Source: Gymnogyps californianus
Lineage: Eukaryota > Chordata > Aves > Accipitriformes > Cathartidae
Reading direction: 5' to 3'
DNA length: 64,000 nucleotides
Assembly: GCF_018139145.2 (NCBI RefSeq)
Contig: NC_059480.1
Coordinates: 15,748,428 to 15,812,427 of the forward strand
In this document: one piece after another, positions 53,501 through 64,000 of the stretch
Layout of the letters: each line of letters begins with the position of its first letter
Numbering within the stretch: the stretch's first letter is position 1
Program-made: the position numbers and the translations under genes
The notes under the pieces: generated by a model
Databases searched by the model: none
What the model was told of the DNA's origin: nothing
What the model saw: only the letters and a program-made list of their open reading frames with translations

Positions 53501-54429
53501 GAATAGCCTTCTCAGTGGGCATCTCGCAGGACTGTGGGGTCTGAGGGCAGAGTTCAGTGCTCTAGAAATGGCTCTTATATGGCAGGAAAAAGGCAAAGAA
53601 ATTGCCTCCTGGGATTTGGAACTCAGCGGAGGTCAGTCTGCTATGATTTCTTGAAATAGCAAATAAAGAATATGATTGTTACTCAGCGCTGATGGCTGTA
53701 GTGATGAGCTAATAGTTTTTTGCTGTAGCAAATAGGCGTAGGCAAACAGGATTTTAAGATAAATAGTCCATTCTCTGCAAGCATTTGAGCACCTGGCTCT
53801 TAGGAGGGCTGAGCTGCCAGCAGGAAGCTCCTTCCTGCCTCTGCCCTGCAAAGTTGTTTTTTTTTCCTTGTGCAAAGCATTCTGAATGCAGGTAATTACC
53901 TTTTTTAATCAAGTCAAAAAGGGGCTAGTGCTTAAGTAGCTCTATTCAGCAGCTTATTTTCATATTTTCTCTTTTTACATGAAAGTCTTAAGCTTTTATA
54001 ATGGTATAACAACCTGACTTCAGACCCATTCCTCCCTGTCCCCACCTGGCAGAGGAGGTGGCAAAGTTATTTACTAAACTGAATAACTAGAAGTCTATGG
54101 GGGGGCTCAGAGGGTCTGAGAGCTAGCCCTGAAAACACAAAGCATTTTGCTGCAAGGACTGAGAACCACTTCCATCTTTCCTGGACTTTGAGGAGCTCAG
54201 GGTGCTCAGTACCTCACAGAAAACTAAAATTGGGAGTTGAGCTGTTTGGGTCAGATCCAACTACCATTAAAGTCAACATCAAGACTCTTGTTAATGTAAA
54301 TGGGTATATACGAATGTTTGTGAAGAACCATAGCAGAAGAAAGCTAGTGGTACTCTACCAGTCCAATGCTGGTGCTCAGAAGGACCTTCCTCTGCCTCAA
54401 TACAAGGACAGCTACCTCCATCCGTGATT

Positions 54430-54770
54430 TTCTTCCATAGTAATTTTTTACTTAGTTGCAAGTAATTGCAAAACTACTCCCTTGTTTTGGTATTTTGTGA
54501 CTTTTAGTGCTTTTTCCTTTATTAATATAATACTGACTGATTAATCTCAACAACATTTGATCAATAATTTTATGTAATTAAACTATGCTTGCTCAAAGGT
54601 TGTGGCTTGCTTTGGTCTTTATTCCACACACCAGCTCCTAATGCACTTATGCTATGCTTCTAGCAACTACTTGGATGATGTAAGGAAGTGACATCAGCTG
54701 ATGATGTAGTAGTTATTTTTCTTGTTCATAATCAGAAGCTATGTACATCATCCTCAGGGTGATGGATTAG
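54430..54770. promoter_or_regulatory. candidate conserved A+T-rich block with palindromic E-box
   Basis: The block contains TTTATTAATATAA, CTGATTAATC, GATCAATAATTTTATG and TGTAATTAAAC homeodomain-type words. It is followed by catcagctgatg (54,692-54,703), a perfect 12-bp palindrome centred on the E-box CAGCTG. It lies about 5 kb upstream of the FGF12 CpG island, so a role in FGF12 control is possible. Function is inferred. Confidence 0.3.
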
Positions 54771-55040
54771 AGCTTGTAGAATATTCTTTGTATTTTAACC
54801 TACCTATATTATTAAAAACTTCTAGTCTCTGTTTACTCCCCTTTTCCCCACTGTATTCTTTACTTTTTCAGTAGTGTTAGAGGTCCTTCCTGCTGCTGCT
54901 GTGTCATGGCCTACTTTCTTGGAACCTGCTGCTCTGGCTTGTGCTTCTCTGAGCACAGCTCATGGCATGTGGACATCTTCTGAGCATGGTGTGGTACAGA
55001 GCTGTTTTGTTTTCTGTCCTAAAGGAATCTAATCTGCGGA

Positions 55041-55086
55041 CTAATGATGGCAGTTAGCTAATGATGCCAGTTAGCTAATGATGCCC
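55041..55086. repeat. 17-bp tandem repeat, about 2.7 copies
   Basis: The unit ctaatgatgscagttag occurs at 55,041-55,057 and 55,058-55,074 with one base changed, and a partial third copy follows to 55,086. Each copy carries a TAATGATG homeodomain-type core, so the repeat also multiplies a potential binding site. Confidence 0.9.
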
Positions 55087-55167
55087 ATTGGTTTTTGGGA
55101 ATAGATGCTTCAGAGTCCAAAAAAGGACTTCCAGAAGCACTTGGCTGAATGCTGCTCCCCATTGCAG

Positions 55168-55201
55168 CTGGTTTCAAGGGGTGCACTGGTTTCAAGGTGC
55201 A
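55168..55201. repeat. short tandem duplication (16-18 bp unit)
   Basis: ctggtttcaaggggtgca is followed directly by ctggtttcaaggtgca, two copies differing by a 2-bp deletion. It lies about 100 bp from the 17-bp tandem repeat, pointing to local replication slippage. Confidence 0.85.
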
Positions 55202-58200
55202 CCTTGAGATCGTGTCTCTGTGCCTGGGTTTGTTGCCATTTTGGATGGTCATCACTGGAAATTGGCCCTGAGCAGATGAAATCCCACCACTGGTGATCTG
55301 CTCCCTCCTGGCACATCCAGCCTCATGCAGAAGTGCCCCATGCAGACATGGCAGCATGTGTGTGGCTATGTGCATGACTTTGTGGGCTGGCTGGTGCCTC
55401 TGCCCTTGTGAATGGAGGTTCCCTCTAGAGAAGGAGGCACTGTGCCAGGGTAGCAGATGGGCAGGAGCAGCAGCAGCTGGGAGACCATGTATGATCATCA
55501 TGTGGGCCTGCTGTCTGCAGCAATGCCAAAATGGCCACTTGGCTTTATCATGTCTGTGCTCAGGGTTGCTCCTAAGCTAGCTGCTTCCAGAGGCAAGGTG
55601 TGGAAAGGGGGCAGGCAGCACTGGTTGCAGCAGGTAGTAGGTTCTGCCCAGCATCCACCATCAATGGGGGAAGCCCTGGTTCCTCAGGGACTGGAGGCCT
55701 GCGTAGTATTTCTGTCTGTCTGGAGCACCATGTGAGAGCAACCAAGCTGAATCCTTGCTGTTCCCTCTCATCTGTACAGGCTGAGCTCTTCTCTGCCAAG
55801 TGGAAGCCTTACCTCCAGACACACTGTCCTGTTACTGCTGGGGAGAGGGAGTGGCTCTAGGGACTGCTGTTCACAAAGTGAGTTGATCTGGTGGGTGGGC
55901 AGGTCTCCAGTAGTGCAAAAGCCCTGCTGATCAAACAGTGCAGGTGGCCCTGAAGTAAGCCCTGTGTTGGCAGCCCCACAGAAAGCACTCAGAACTAACA
56001 TCAAGGGTGAATAACTCCGCCTTTCCCAAATAGTCATCTCCTTGCCATGACAGGAGCCAAGGACACACTGAAGCATTATGAAGAAGAGGGTCTGCACGGG
56101 GGGGTTGTGCTTGGACTGAGCCACCTTCTTATTTGTGCTGTGATTCCAGCTTGAACATGCAAGAAAAACAGCTGACAAGTGAGTGAAGCACCCTGGCAAC
56201 CTTGTGGACTTGGTACAGGAGAGTGGTGCTTCGGAAGCTCTCTTTCCACTTTGGCTCAAAAGGTGTGGATGGGAAGTTGAGGCTCAGCACATCTGCATCT
56301 CCTGAGTGCTGCAATGCTTTATCTTACTGTGGTTTGGAGAACAACTTGATGCATCACTGAGATGCCATTAATGTGTGTATCTTCATTTGATGCTTGTTAC
56401 TTGCAAAGCCACAATAGACACAGATCTGACTTTACTGAGGGGCTAGAGGAGAAACAGTGATCTAACTCAAGCTGGTCCGGCTTGCTTGATGCTTTAATGC
56501 AGGATGCACAGTTGAAATCTAGAGTAGAGCACAGGCAATATTATATTCCTTTCTACTGATAAGTAGTTTGAAAGGTGACCTGTAAATGGCAAGGAAGGGA
56601 AAATATCTACCGGATTTGTTCCCTTGAATTTGCTTCTTTGTACTGAGGAGAGAAGCCTTGAAGGGGCTTCATCTGTGTTCTGCATAGGGAGGGGCTACCC
56701 TCTTCAAGCTGGCTTTTTATTTTAAGAACATGTATCTTAAGGCCTTGTGATGGTTTCATGATCTGCACGGGAAATTGTGATGTCCCAGATGTGATCCAGA
56801 AAGAGATCTGATAAACTGTGATTGAAAATGAATGTGTGGATTGGTGGGTTTGGGTGTTTTGCTTGAACTATGTTCCTACCTGCTGTTACGTCAAAGGAAG
56901 AAATGCTTCAGAGCTCAAAAGCAAAACAAAATAACAAAATGTTTCTTTTGCCTTGCTCCCCAAGGGTGAGCCCTCTGAACTCCTAATTCATGTCCTTCTC
57001 CATTGAGAGGACCTCCACGAAGAAAACAAACCATAGAAGAAAGCAACCTACCTTTGCTAATGGGGAGCATGTTATGGCTGTCCCTTTCAGGACACTGGAA
57101 AAATATATTCCCTATGTTTGGGAAACTTGGTCTTCATGTATTCCCATGGCAGCGGGGCTCAGCCTGATGTCTGCAGCTAGGAACTGTTCACCAGCTTCTA
57201 ATGATCACTGTTAGCTTTCCAGGGAGTGCACAGCTTTGAAAGGAGTCTCTCGGTTCCTTGGTCTCTCAGGGCCTGGTATTACCAATGGTGCCTCAGATTA
57301 TGTTCTTGGTAACTAGCCCGGCTGTACCTTAAAAGTTAGGGTGTTTCTTTGCCCTTACTTCTTCCTGTTGAAAGTTGTTCTTGAACTTGGATGCCAGGAA
57401 CCTTAACGTCCTCTGAGAGTTTGCCTGGTTTTAATCTGTGGAAGTTGATAACTTGAGTCCAAGAGTTAAAAGAACTGGCTGAGAAGTTATTGAGCACTCT
57501 GGTGTATATTCTGATTGCATTTTGGAACACTAGTAAGGACTAACAGACCTTGAAAGAGTTACTGTTTCATTGCTGTTCAGAAAAAGCACACAGATTGACC
57601 CTGGAAGTGTAGTCTGCTCAGTTTGGCATTGATGGTGGGTAAAGACATAGCAATGGAGAAATAGGATCCCACCAGTTGATGAAAGAAACTGAGGAAACAA
57701 TAGAAATTTAATTCAACCTTCTAGTCAAATCATAAAGTCTGTCTGCTTTGTCAGTTCTCTAGAGTGCATTTTGACTCAAAGCTCGCCTACAATACCTGAA
57801 TATTTGGTCCTGAAATAAAATAAAACTAACGTTATTCTTCACGGTAATGTAGGACTTAGTAAATGGGTAGGAGCCAGTTAAAATGTGAATTTTACGTGGT
57901 GGGTCTTCCTCCAGCTGGGCTGTTTCCAGTTGACTTTCAGGGGCATGTTCTTGCACTAACATGCCATCTCTAACTTAAGTGCCCTGCCACCTCGTGGGGT
58001 GGTAGCTGAGATTGGAGCAGGTGTTGTTCAGAACTGCCTGGACTGTGTACTAGTGGGATCATGTGCACAGTGTTCACTTCCATCACCAAATTCAGGGTCC
58101 TGCTTCGGGATGGGGAAGCCTGTAAGCAGTGTCTGCAGGATGGGTTACAGTAGGTGAGAATGAGGAGCATGAGAGAGCCTGTATAACCACTGACTGGTTT

Positions 58201-59099
58201 GCCAGCACTGGGCTATAGGTGAGAAGGTGAATATAAACACCAGGATGTATAAAGAAACAGTAGGAGAGAGGAATTACTGTTCCTGTATTTAGAAACTTAC
58301 GCAGTGCCAGAGCCATCTATCCACTACGTGTGCAGCTCCCAGCACAGTGGATGATGCCTTGAGCTGCTTTTTCAGTAACACAAAGCACAGAACTGGGTTT
58401 TACCATCCCCATCATACCAAAGTTGAAAAATCTGGAGAAAGTTAAGAGCTATAGCAATAATTCCAGTGCGGAGAAACTTCCTTACAGGGACGAACTTAAG
58501 GAGCTCAATCCATGTTCTCAAAAGAAGTGACTTGATCCTGGTATGAATGTTTTATCAACTTCTCATTAGCAGGGGACTACTTATTTTATTAAGCAGTCAA
58601 AGGGAGAACAAAATCCAGTGGCTGGATGCAAAAGCAGAAAAGCACAAACTAGCCATGAGGTGGATGTTTTATGAATCAGCATAATTAATCCTGAAACAAC
58701 ATATCCAGAGAAGGCCTGAACCTGAGGCTGGGCATCTCCTAAGAGATCCTCTCTGTGCCTGCAGGTGGTGTGGGCTCAGTCTGGCTTATATGGTACAGGG
58801 AGGCCAGGGTGAGTGGGGTGATCCCTCTGACCTGACCAATTTGAGTGTTGTGGTCTGGGGGTTTGCCTCAGACCATGTGCAATGCACACATCACCTGTGG
58901 AAATCGGCGGGTGCGTGTGCAGCAGCCAGGATGTGTTTTGTGTTGTGCTGCACGGATGCCATCTCCGCGTACCCGGGACAAGACTGATGTGCCCAGCTCG
59001 GGAAGGAGGACTCCAGCAGGACCTCCACAACACACAGGCGGGTGTTCGTGCCCGTGTTGCATAACCCAGCGCTCCCGCTTGCGGGGCGGCGGGGCGCAG

Positions 59100-59116
59100 C
59101 CCCCCCCCCCCCCCCC
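59100..59116 (+). repeat. C17 homopolymer
   Basis: Seventeen consecutive C are followed by five G. Length is unreliable in assemblies, and the opposite strand has G-quadruplex potential. Confidence 0.9.
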
Positions 59117-59230
59117 GGGGGAGCGGGGACGGGGACAGCCCAGCCGAGCGGGCGCTCCTGCTCCGCGCCCCGCGGAGCCCGCAGCCGGGGGCCCGGCGGT
59201 GCCGCGGTGCGGGCCGCGGAGGCGGGGCGC

Positions 59231-59249
59231 GGGCGGGGCGCGCATGCGG
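59231..59249 (+). promoter_or_regulatory. FGF12: Sp1-type and NRF1-like sites
   Basis: GGGCGGGGC (59,231-59,239) is an Sp1/KLF-type site, and GCGCATGCGG (59,240-59,249) closely resembles the NRF1 palindrome. Such adjacent sites are common in the core of CpG-island promoters, so transcription probably starts near or just downstream. The ATG inside the NRF1-like site would open a short upstream frame if it is transcribed. Confidence 0.45.
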
Positions 59250-59333
59250 GCGGTGCCAGGCAGCGCGGCGGGCCGCGGAGCCACTCGCCCCCGCAGCACC
59301 GCTCCGCCAGGGACAGCTCCCGCCGGCGCCCAG

Positions 59334-59475
59334 GTAACGCGCTCCCCCCGCGGCCGCGCTCGGCTCCGCGCCGCTTCCCCCGCGGCGGCGGTGTGTGTGT
59401 CCGGAGGGGGGGGGGGGGGAGCGGGGGGTGGCTCGGCGGCTCACGCCGTCTCCCCCGGTGGTTGCTTGCTTGCAG
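59334..59475 (+). other. FGF12: possible 142-bp intron in the FGF12 5' leader
   Basis: CAG followed by GTAACG at 59,334 is a fair donor, and ttgcttgcttgcag ending at 59,475 is a fair acceptor. Together they would remove a G-rich 142-bp segment from the 5' leader before the ATG. Both sites may be chance in this GC-rich stretch, and the leader could equally be unspliced. Confidence 0.25.
59406..59419 (+). repeat. G14 homopolymer
   Basis: Fourteen consecutive G, with further G runs just downstream. G-quadruplex-prone and error-prone in sequencing. Confidence 0.9.
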
Positions 59476-59570
59476 CTCCGAGGCTGTGACGGCGCCGTCC
59501 CCACCGCGGAGCAGGCAGCGGCGGCCGGCTCTGCCCGCCGGGCTTTCGGCTGAGGAGGGAGCGCGTCTTC

Positions 59571-59592
59571 CGGCAACTTCCCGGCAACTTCC
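59571..59592 (+). repeat. 11-bp tandem duplication just before the FGF12 start
   Basis: cggcaacttcc occurs twice in a row, followed by cggcgctc, ending about 20 bp before the ATG at 59,614. It probably lies in the 5' leader. Confidence 0.85.
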
Positions 59593-59613
59593 CGGCGCTC
59601 GCAAGGCTCCGCG

Positions 59614-59626
59614 ATGGAAGGGAAAG
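59614..59626 (+). CDS. FGF12: FGF12 isoform B, first coding exon (4 codons plus 1 base)
   Basis: The exon reads ATG GAA GGG AAA G and then GT GGGT, a good splice donor at 59,627. The ATG has G at -3 and G at +4, a strong start context. FGF12 encodes an intracellular FGF-homologous factor that is not secreted and binds the C-terminal tails of voltage-gated sodium channels. Its short B form starts with a four-codon exon, MESK in mammals, spliced in the same phase to an exon beginning with the remainder of a Glu codon (EPQLKG...). Here the residues would be MEGK, with Gly for Ser. The case rests on the phase, the exon length, the residue match, the CpG island and the MB21D2 neighbour; the rest of the gene is outside the window. 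Alternatives are a different gene's first exon or a chance ATG-donor pair. Confidence 0.72.
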
Positions 59627-59640
59627 GTGGGTCGGGGCGC

Positions 59641-59657
59641 GGGGGGGGTGGGGGGGG
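59641..59657 (+). repeat. G8-T-G8 run next to the FGF12 donor
   Basis: Two runs of eight G separated by T begin 15 bp after the predicted donor, followed by CGG repeats. This could form a G-quadruplex in nascent RNA near the 5' splice site. Confidence 0.85.
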
Positions 59658-60881
59658 CGGCGGCGGCGAAAGGACCGCAGTGGCCGGGCTGGGTGCGCGG
59701 CACGGGGCCGGGAGCGGCCGTGCCGTGCCGCTGTGGTAGGTACATTGCAGCAGCGGCAGGGAAGCGGGCTCGGGGAGGCGCTTCCCTTCCCACTCCAGCG
59801 GGTGGTATTCAGTCAGTTGCGTAGTGGCGTGTGGTGAAGGGTGGTGGTTTGGGTTTTTTTTTAATTTATTTATTTTCCTTTAGGGTGAGACAGATGTTAG
59901 TTGGCGATTTGTTTTCTTAATGCTAAGGATTTGCATAATAAATATGAGGTCTGTCCCGTGTTTTTTAGTCAGTCAGCGATGGGGAGATTTTTAAGAGATG
60001 AAAAGCATTTTATAATTCGAATGGCTTTTAAAAAAATCTGGTTTTTTTCTGAAACGAGAGGAACAGGGCTATAGAGCTCTGCCCTCATTGCGTTGCATAT
60101 TTAACACATCAGAACATCCTGATAAATTGGGAGAAATGCAATGAGTATTGTGCTATTGAATTATCCACCCTAGAAAGAGGAAATCATTAAATATTGCCTG
60201 CCTAGCTTGTGTGTTTGCATACGAAGAGACATATATCTAATCCAAATATATCCCTTCGTATTGGGCATATATATTTTGTTTCTGTACATAGTTATGTAGT
60301 CCTGCATGTTTATTTACCTATCTATATCTACAATTGCATCAGACATCACACATTCAACTGGTACATGAACTCAAAATCTGTAAATGTCAATTGCCAATGA
60401 AATATTGATGGTAAATCAGTCCATGCAGTGGAAAGGCTAGTTGCCGTTCCCACCTAACTCTTGCTGCCAGCTCTCCTGTATAACACAAATCTGGTAGCTG
60501 TTTAATTGATAGAGATCAAGGCAGTGGGAGAATATGGACTATATTAATTCAAGGAAAATTATGGTAGACTTGTATAACACAATACTACATACCTTCCAGG
60601 GAGCTGAGCAAGCTATATTTAAACCTCAGGTTTATTTTTGTAACTATCTTGTCAATCAGGGCTATAGTTCTCCTGTGTGGGAATATCTGATTATATGCTG
60701 ATTAAGGAAGGAAGCTATTTCAATCATATGGAGGCAGTATGTCCCATAAAGTACAGTTTCTTGTGGGCAGTGATCAATAGAATTACCAGGGCTTGAGGAT
60801 AGGTAAGTACCTTTTTTAAAAAAGTGTATCTGCAAAGACTTGACTTAAATTAAAAGCTCACAGCAGTCATGTTAGCCTTGA

Positions 60882-60895
60882 TTTTTTTTTTTTTT
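60882..60895 (+). repeat. T14 homopolymer
   Basis: A run of 14 T in the FGF12 intron with no flanking duplication or retroelement body that would mark a poly(A) tail. Confidence 0.85.
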
Positions 60896-63800
60896 GGCTA
60901 TCCACACTGTTTTCACAGTTAACCTGAGATGTGACACCTTTACCTTTTCGCGTGTCCTGCTGGTACATGTCTTGATGTGAAACAAATAGACTGTGACTTT
61001 AGTATAACACATTATGTGCCTTGTCATGCACTACACAAGCAGGCAAAAGGCTCTCCGTGAACTTCTGATGGAGCGTATGTAGCTGAAGGAGTTGTGCAGG
61101 GGGCAGAAAGGTAACATCTGCAATAAAATAAAAGAAAAAGGGTCCAGCTAGCTGGTGGCAAAAGCAGCACCTGAGAGAGGGTCACCCGATTCCTATCTTG
61201 TGCAAACAGATAGTGACTGTTAAGATACAGTCGCTGCCTGAGTTGGCAATGAGCAGCTGAACCAGGCAGCCTTTTGGGCCACTGGTACTTGTGTTTATTA
61301 GTTGCAAGATGGGCTCCACAGCAGTCCATGTTCCCAGGCTCTTGGCTTTGGTGGAAGGGTTATCAGGGGATGAGACAACCCCAGGAATCACTACTCTGTT
61401 ATCTTTTGCAAAAAATTCTCAGCAGTTTGCTCTTACTAGATATTTTCCTTGGTGGGGTAGAGGTGGGGAACAAATACTCTCTGGGTTTCCTCTATCTATG
61501 CAGAAAAAAGGGCTGTTCAGAGCAAACCCAGCAGAAATCAAGGCACTAGAATGGGACAGGTCCAAAGTAGAGATGACCTTAAAGGAAATACACAAGTAAC
61601 TTTGGCATCTCAATGGGAAAATTAGAAGGCAGAAGTCATCTGCTCATGGCGGGGATCCGGTTGTGTTGGCACTGAAGTAATTCTTGAAACTCAGTTAGTG
61701 TTGGAGTAGCATGAGAAGGCCTATGGTGCACAGATCTAACAGACTAATTTTGTGTACACGTATAGGGAGGCACAATGCAGGACGTCTCCCCAGAGGGAAG
61801 GTACGAGCCAGCCTAAACCCGTCACATCTTCAGCTTTTGTGACTAATCCTAGATGGACTTGCAACTGCATTGCCTTACGAGGGACTTGTTTATGTTTTAT
61901 TTTCATTACTAACCAAGCCTCTGCATTGCAAGTCCTGTGTTACGAGATTGTTGCTTCTATACAGTGTTTCTCTGAAGTCATCCCTTGCTTTTTAAATGCT
62001 TCCTCCTGCAGCCATTCTCCCACCCCTCCAGTCTTCCTCGGTGCAAGTCTTAGAACATTTCAAACTCAGCGTTATGCAGATACTGGGGAAGAGTGTATGC
62101 TATATTAAGCAACTTAAAAATCTGTTTAAGAAAACCTGCCTTCTGGTCCCTGAATTCAGCTGTCCCTGGTGACTGCTGTGGATGTTTCTGCCTAGGATTT
62201 GCCATCCCAGGACAACTTGGTTGTCTGAATGTGGCTGGTGCTGATGCTTTGCAAAGCCTGCAGTCCTCTGTAAAAAAAGAGCTAAAGGCTCATCTCTGGC
62301 GCTACTTAGAGCAGCCATAACTGATTGCACTGGTTGGACTCAGTCATGAGAATGAGGGGAGAAGGACATATCCTAGTTTTTGTGCAGTGGGGTGCAGGAC
62401 TAAGGACTTACAGCTTCTTTGACTTACTCTGTTCTGCACATTCACTGTCTCCAAACCTTTTTCAGCAGTGAGAAGCCTAAAAGTTGTAGCTGCTTCCAAA
62501 GCTCATTAGGCAATGGGGGAAGGGAGGGCACTGTGGGTGAGGACTCTGTTTTGCATCTGCTACCTGATTCCTGTTCTCTGAATCTCGCCACTACAGCAGT
62601 TCCTGTAGGCTGCAGCAGTAAGCGATACCATGCCAGGCATCCCAGGAGCTGGGCTTTGCCAAAGCTAACAATAGTTAATGTGGAGGTTAAAGAATACTTG
62701 GTCACTTGCCAGATTCTTCAGTCACAGTCAGAAAGACGCTTAGCAGGGGAAGGAACGTCACACAGTGATGTTCAGACTCGGAGGCTGGCAAAGAAATCAG
62801 CCAAGCAAGAGTCAAGCTGCACAATGTGGAACGTATCCCTGGGCTTCTGGACGGAGCGGAGAGGGACTGCAGGCTAGCCTTGCTGCAGGGAGGGCTCCCT
62901 TCCTCCAAAGGTGCTATACCCTTTTCTGTAGTCCTGAAGACAGAGGGAAATCCCTTTCAGGCAGTGAGGGAGAAAAGACATACTACTACTTTATCTTGTC
63001 TGAGGTGGGAGTCAGGGACTTGGTGTGTCAATGTTGCATGGGGGGCAGGGGCATGCTGCCTGCTGGGCCATACTGCAAGGGCCCAGCCAGTTCTTGGTGC
63101 TCTCTGTTCTCCCTGGAGGTCAGTGCTGGGCACTGGTGGCCCTGGTGAGGTTTCACCACCTGGGTGTGGGGCAGGCTGCTGACAGCATCGGATGCATACT
63201 GTTAGCTGGGAAATACAGTAGGACTTGTTCTTGTCAGCTGCTCTCCTGGGACAGCAAAGCTAAAGCACTTTGGCTACCCCACTGAGATCTGGAGGTGCTC
63301 TTGTCAGTCCTCTGAGCTGTGGTCCTGCCCTGTTGGATAGTAGTCTCAGGCTGGAGAGACATCCTCCATGCAGTGGGTCTTCCCTCAGGAACACCATCCT
63401 TGTGCTCAGAAGGCTGTGTAGTAGAAGTCAGGGGATCTGGCCTTACAGCTCTCTTTTGCTGGAGAGTCCCAAAGCAGCAGGGCTTTGAGGAGATGTCTGC
63501 AGGGGACATCTCTGCAGAGTGACTGTCCCAGGCAGATGCTGCCACAGTAGTGCTATCTGAGTCATGTTCTCTTTCCAGTCACAAAGGCTTGGAGCAGGCT
63601 TTTTGCTTTTGCAGAAAAGCCACAATGCTGCTGTTCAGACATGCAATGTTCGGGCCTTGAAATGAGGTCCTATAAAACAGCAGTAAGATCCAGTTTACCT
63701 GGGGCACAGAGTTGCCCTTCTTGGGACTGGCAAACAGGTCTGAGCTCTTTGCATCTTACTGTCTTGTGGATATGTGAATGGGCAGGGTGGTTTGATCCAT

Positions 63801-64000
63801 CTCTCCCCACCTGAGCTCCTCTAAAGCCTCCTTGGCCAGACCCAGTGTTGAGGGCCAGCTTTCTCTGAGCAGCTGTCTGCGTGCTATGCCTGTCAAGGAC
63901 AGAATCTTCACCTTGAAGAACTTGTGATCAAAACCCAACACGAGCCGATGAATGTTAGGATTGCAGATGGGCTTTGTGGACAAGGTGAGAGAGGGTGGCA

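Larger units (their letters stand above)
32911..59039. other. intergenic spacer between MB21D2 and FGF12
   Basis: About 26 kb without a recognisable gene. Open frames on both strands are short (the longest, near 163 codons on the minus strand at 55.8-56.3 kb, is within chance expectation) and show no domain I know. No CR1, SINE or tRNA could be identified with confidence, though degraded CR1 may be present. The spacer contains small repeats and several A+T-rich enhancer-like blocks listed separately. The upper strand is noticeably pyrimidine-rich from about 49.4 to 50.5 kb. Confidence 0.7.
59040..59800 (+). promoter_or_regulatory. FGF12: CpG island promoter of FGF12 (isoform B)
   Basis: This is the only CpG-dense, very GC-rich segment in the window; the sequence on both sides falls back to ordinary composition. 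It contains repeated GGGCGG Sp1-type sites, an NRF1-like site, G and C homopolymers and, near its 3' side, an ATG in a good context followed by a splice donor. No TATA box is evident, fitting a dispersed CpG-island promoter. It lies 27 kb downstream of the MB21D2 stop on the same strand, where FGF12 begins in the human order as I recall it. The long open frames across it on both strands are a by-product of GC content and are not called. Confidence 0.8.
59627..64000 (+). other. FGF12: FGF12 intron 1 (5' portion, non-coding)
   Basis: Sequence past the donor rapidly becomes A+T-rich and holds no recognisable exon, consistent with the very long first intron of this isoform. Short open frames on either strand show no domain. 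A T14 run lies at 60,882-60,895. The A exon of FGF12 (encoding the basic N-terminus of the long form) was looked for and not seen; it is expected much further downstream. Confidence 0.65.

Noticed and set aside
55058..55501. 147-codon open frame on the minus strand
   Set aside because: It runs through the tandem repeats and has no family resemblance.
55768..56259. 163-codon open frame on the minus strand
   Set aside because: Within chance expectation; low-complexity composition rich in Ser, Leu and Pro, with no motif or promoter context.
58776..59824. Several overlapping 200-300-codon frames on both strands across the CpG island
   Set aside because: Stop codons are rare in very GC-rich DNA. 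The products are Pro/Arg/Gly/Ala-rich in every frame, and homopolymer runs cross them.
62325..62350. ggttggactcag, similar to the 3' end of avian CR1 LINEs
   Set aside because: Only about 12 bases resemble CR1, and the expected ATTCTATG-type tail and upstream body are missing.
62419..62877. 152-codon + strand frame in the FGF12 intron
   Set aside because: No recognisable domain or splice context; chance length.
63756..63983. 75-codon minus-strand frame with a protein-like look at the window edge
   Set aside because: I could match it to no family, and it lies in the expected FGF12 intron. Not enough to call an exon.
1..64000. Bacterial or phage systems, CRISPR arrays, tRNA or rRNA genes
   Set aside because: None seen. 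The window is vertebrate nuclear DNA, and no regularly spaced repeats or cloverleaf genes were recognised on reading.

Overview
The window reads as nuclear DNA from a bird, most likely a neoavian rather than a chicken-like lineage. It holds one large, clearly real coding exon in 64 kb, splice sites and polyadenylation signals, a vertebrate-style CpG island and long non-coding spacers. The only obvious interspersed repeat is a solo LTR of a type I know from neoavian genomes. There is no operon structure, no bacterial gene, no CRISPR array, and no RNA gene that I could recognise. The organism call is inference from gene content and repeat type.

Layout. (1) 1-30,887 is the 3' part of the single long intron of MB21D2, with several A+T-rich, homeodomain-motif-bearing blocks that look like candidate enhancers, and a solo ERVL-type LTR at 25,325-25,887 with perfect 5-bp target-site duplications. 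(2) 30,888-32,152 is the last coding exon of MB21D2 (Mab-21 domain containing 2), intact and on the + strand, encoding residues 71-491 of the expected 491. Exon 1 (about 70 residues) lies upstream, outside the window. (3) 32,153 to about 32,910 is the 3' UTR with two candidate poly(A) signals. (4) About 32.9-59.0 kb is an intergenic spacer with no recognisable gene, but with further enhancer-like blocks and small repeats. (5) 59,040-59,800 is a dense CpG island with Sp1-like and NRF1-like sites. At its 3' side is a tiny coding exon, ATG GAA GGG AAA G followed by a GT donor (59,614-59,626). I read this as the first coding exon of the short 'B' isoform of FGF12, whose mammalian form begins MESK. 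(6) 59,627-64,000 is then the start of the long first intron of that FGF12 transcript.

The MB21D2-then-FGF12 tandem order on one strand matches my recollection of the human 3q28-q29 arrangement, which is what makes the four-codon FGF12 exon callable. The two genes are not known to share a pathway: MB21D2 is a cGAS-like nucleotidyltransferase-fold protein of unknown activity, and FGF12 is an intracellular FGF-homologous factor that binds voltage-gated sodium channels. The spacer between them, and the MB21D2 intron, are plausible places for long-range FGF12/MB21D2 regulatory elements.

No new gene system was found. The points most worth a second look are the FGF12 exon 1B call with its apparent MEGK start, the PBX-MEIS plus 14-bp palindrome block near 5.05 kb, the other candidate conserved elements, and a few exact repeats and inverted repeats that the annotation does not explain.
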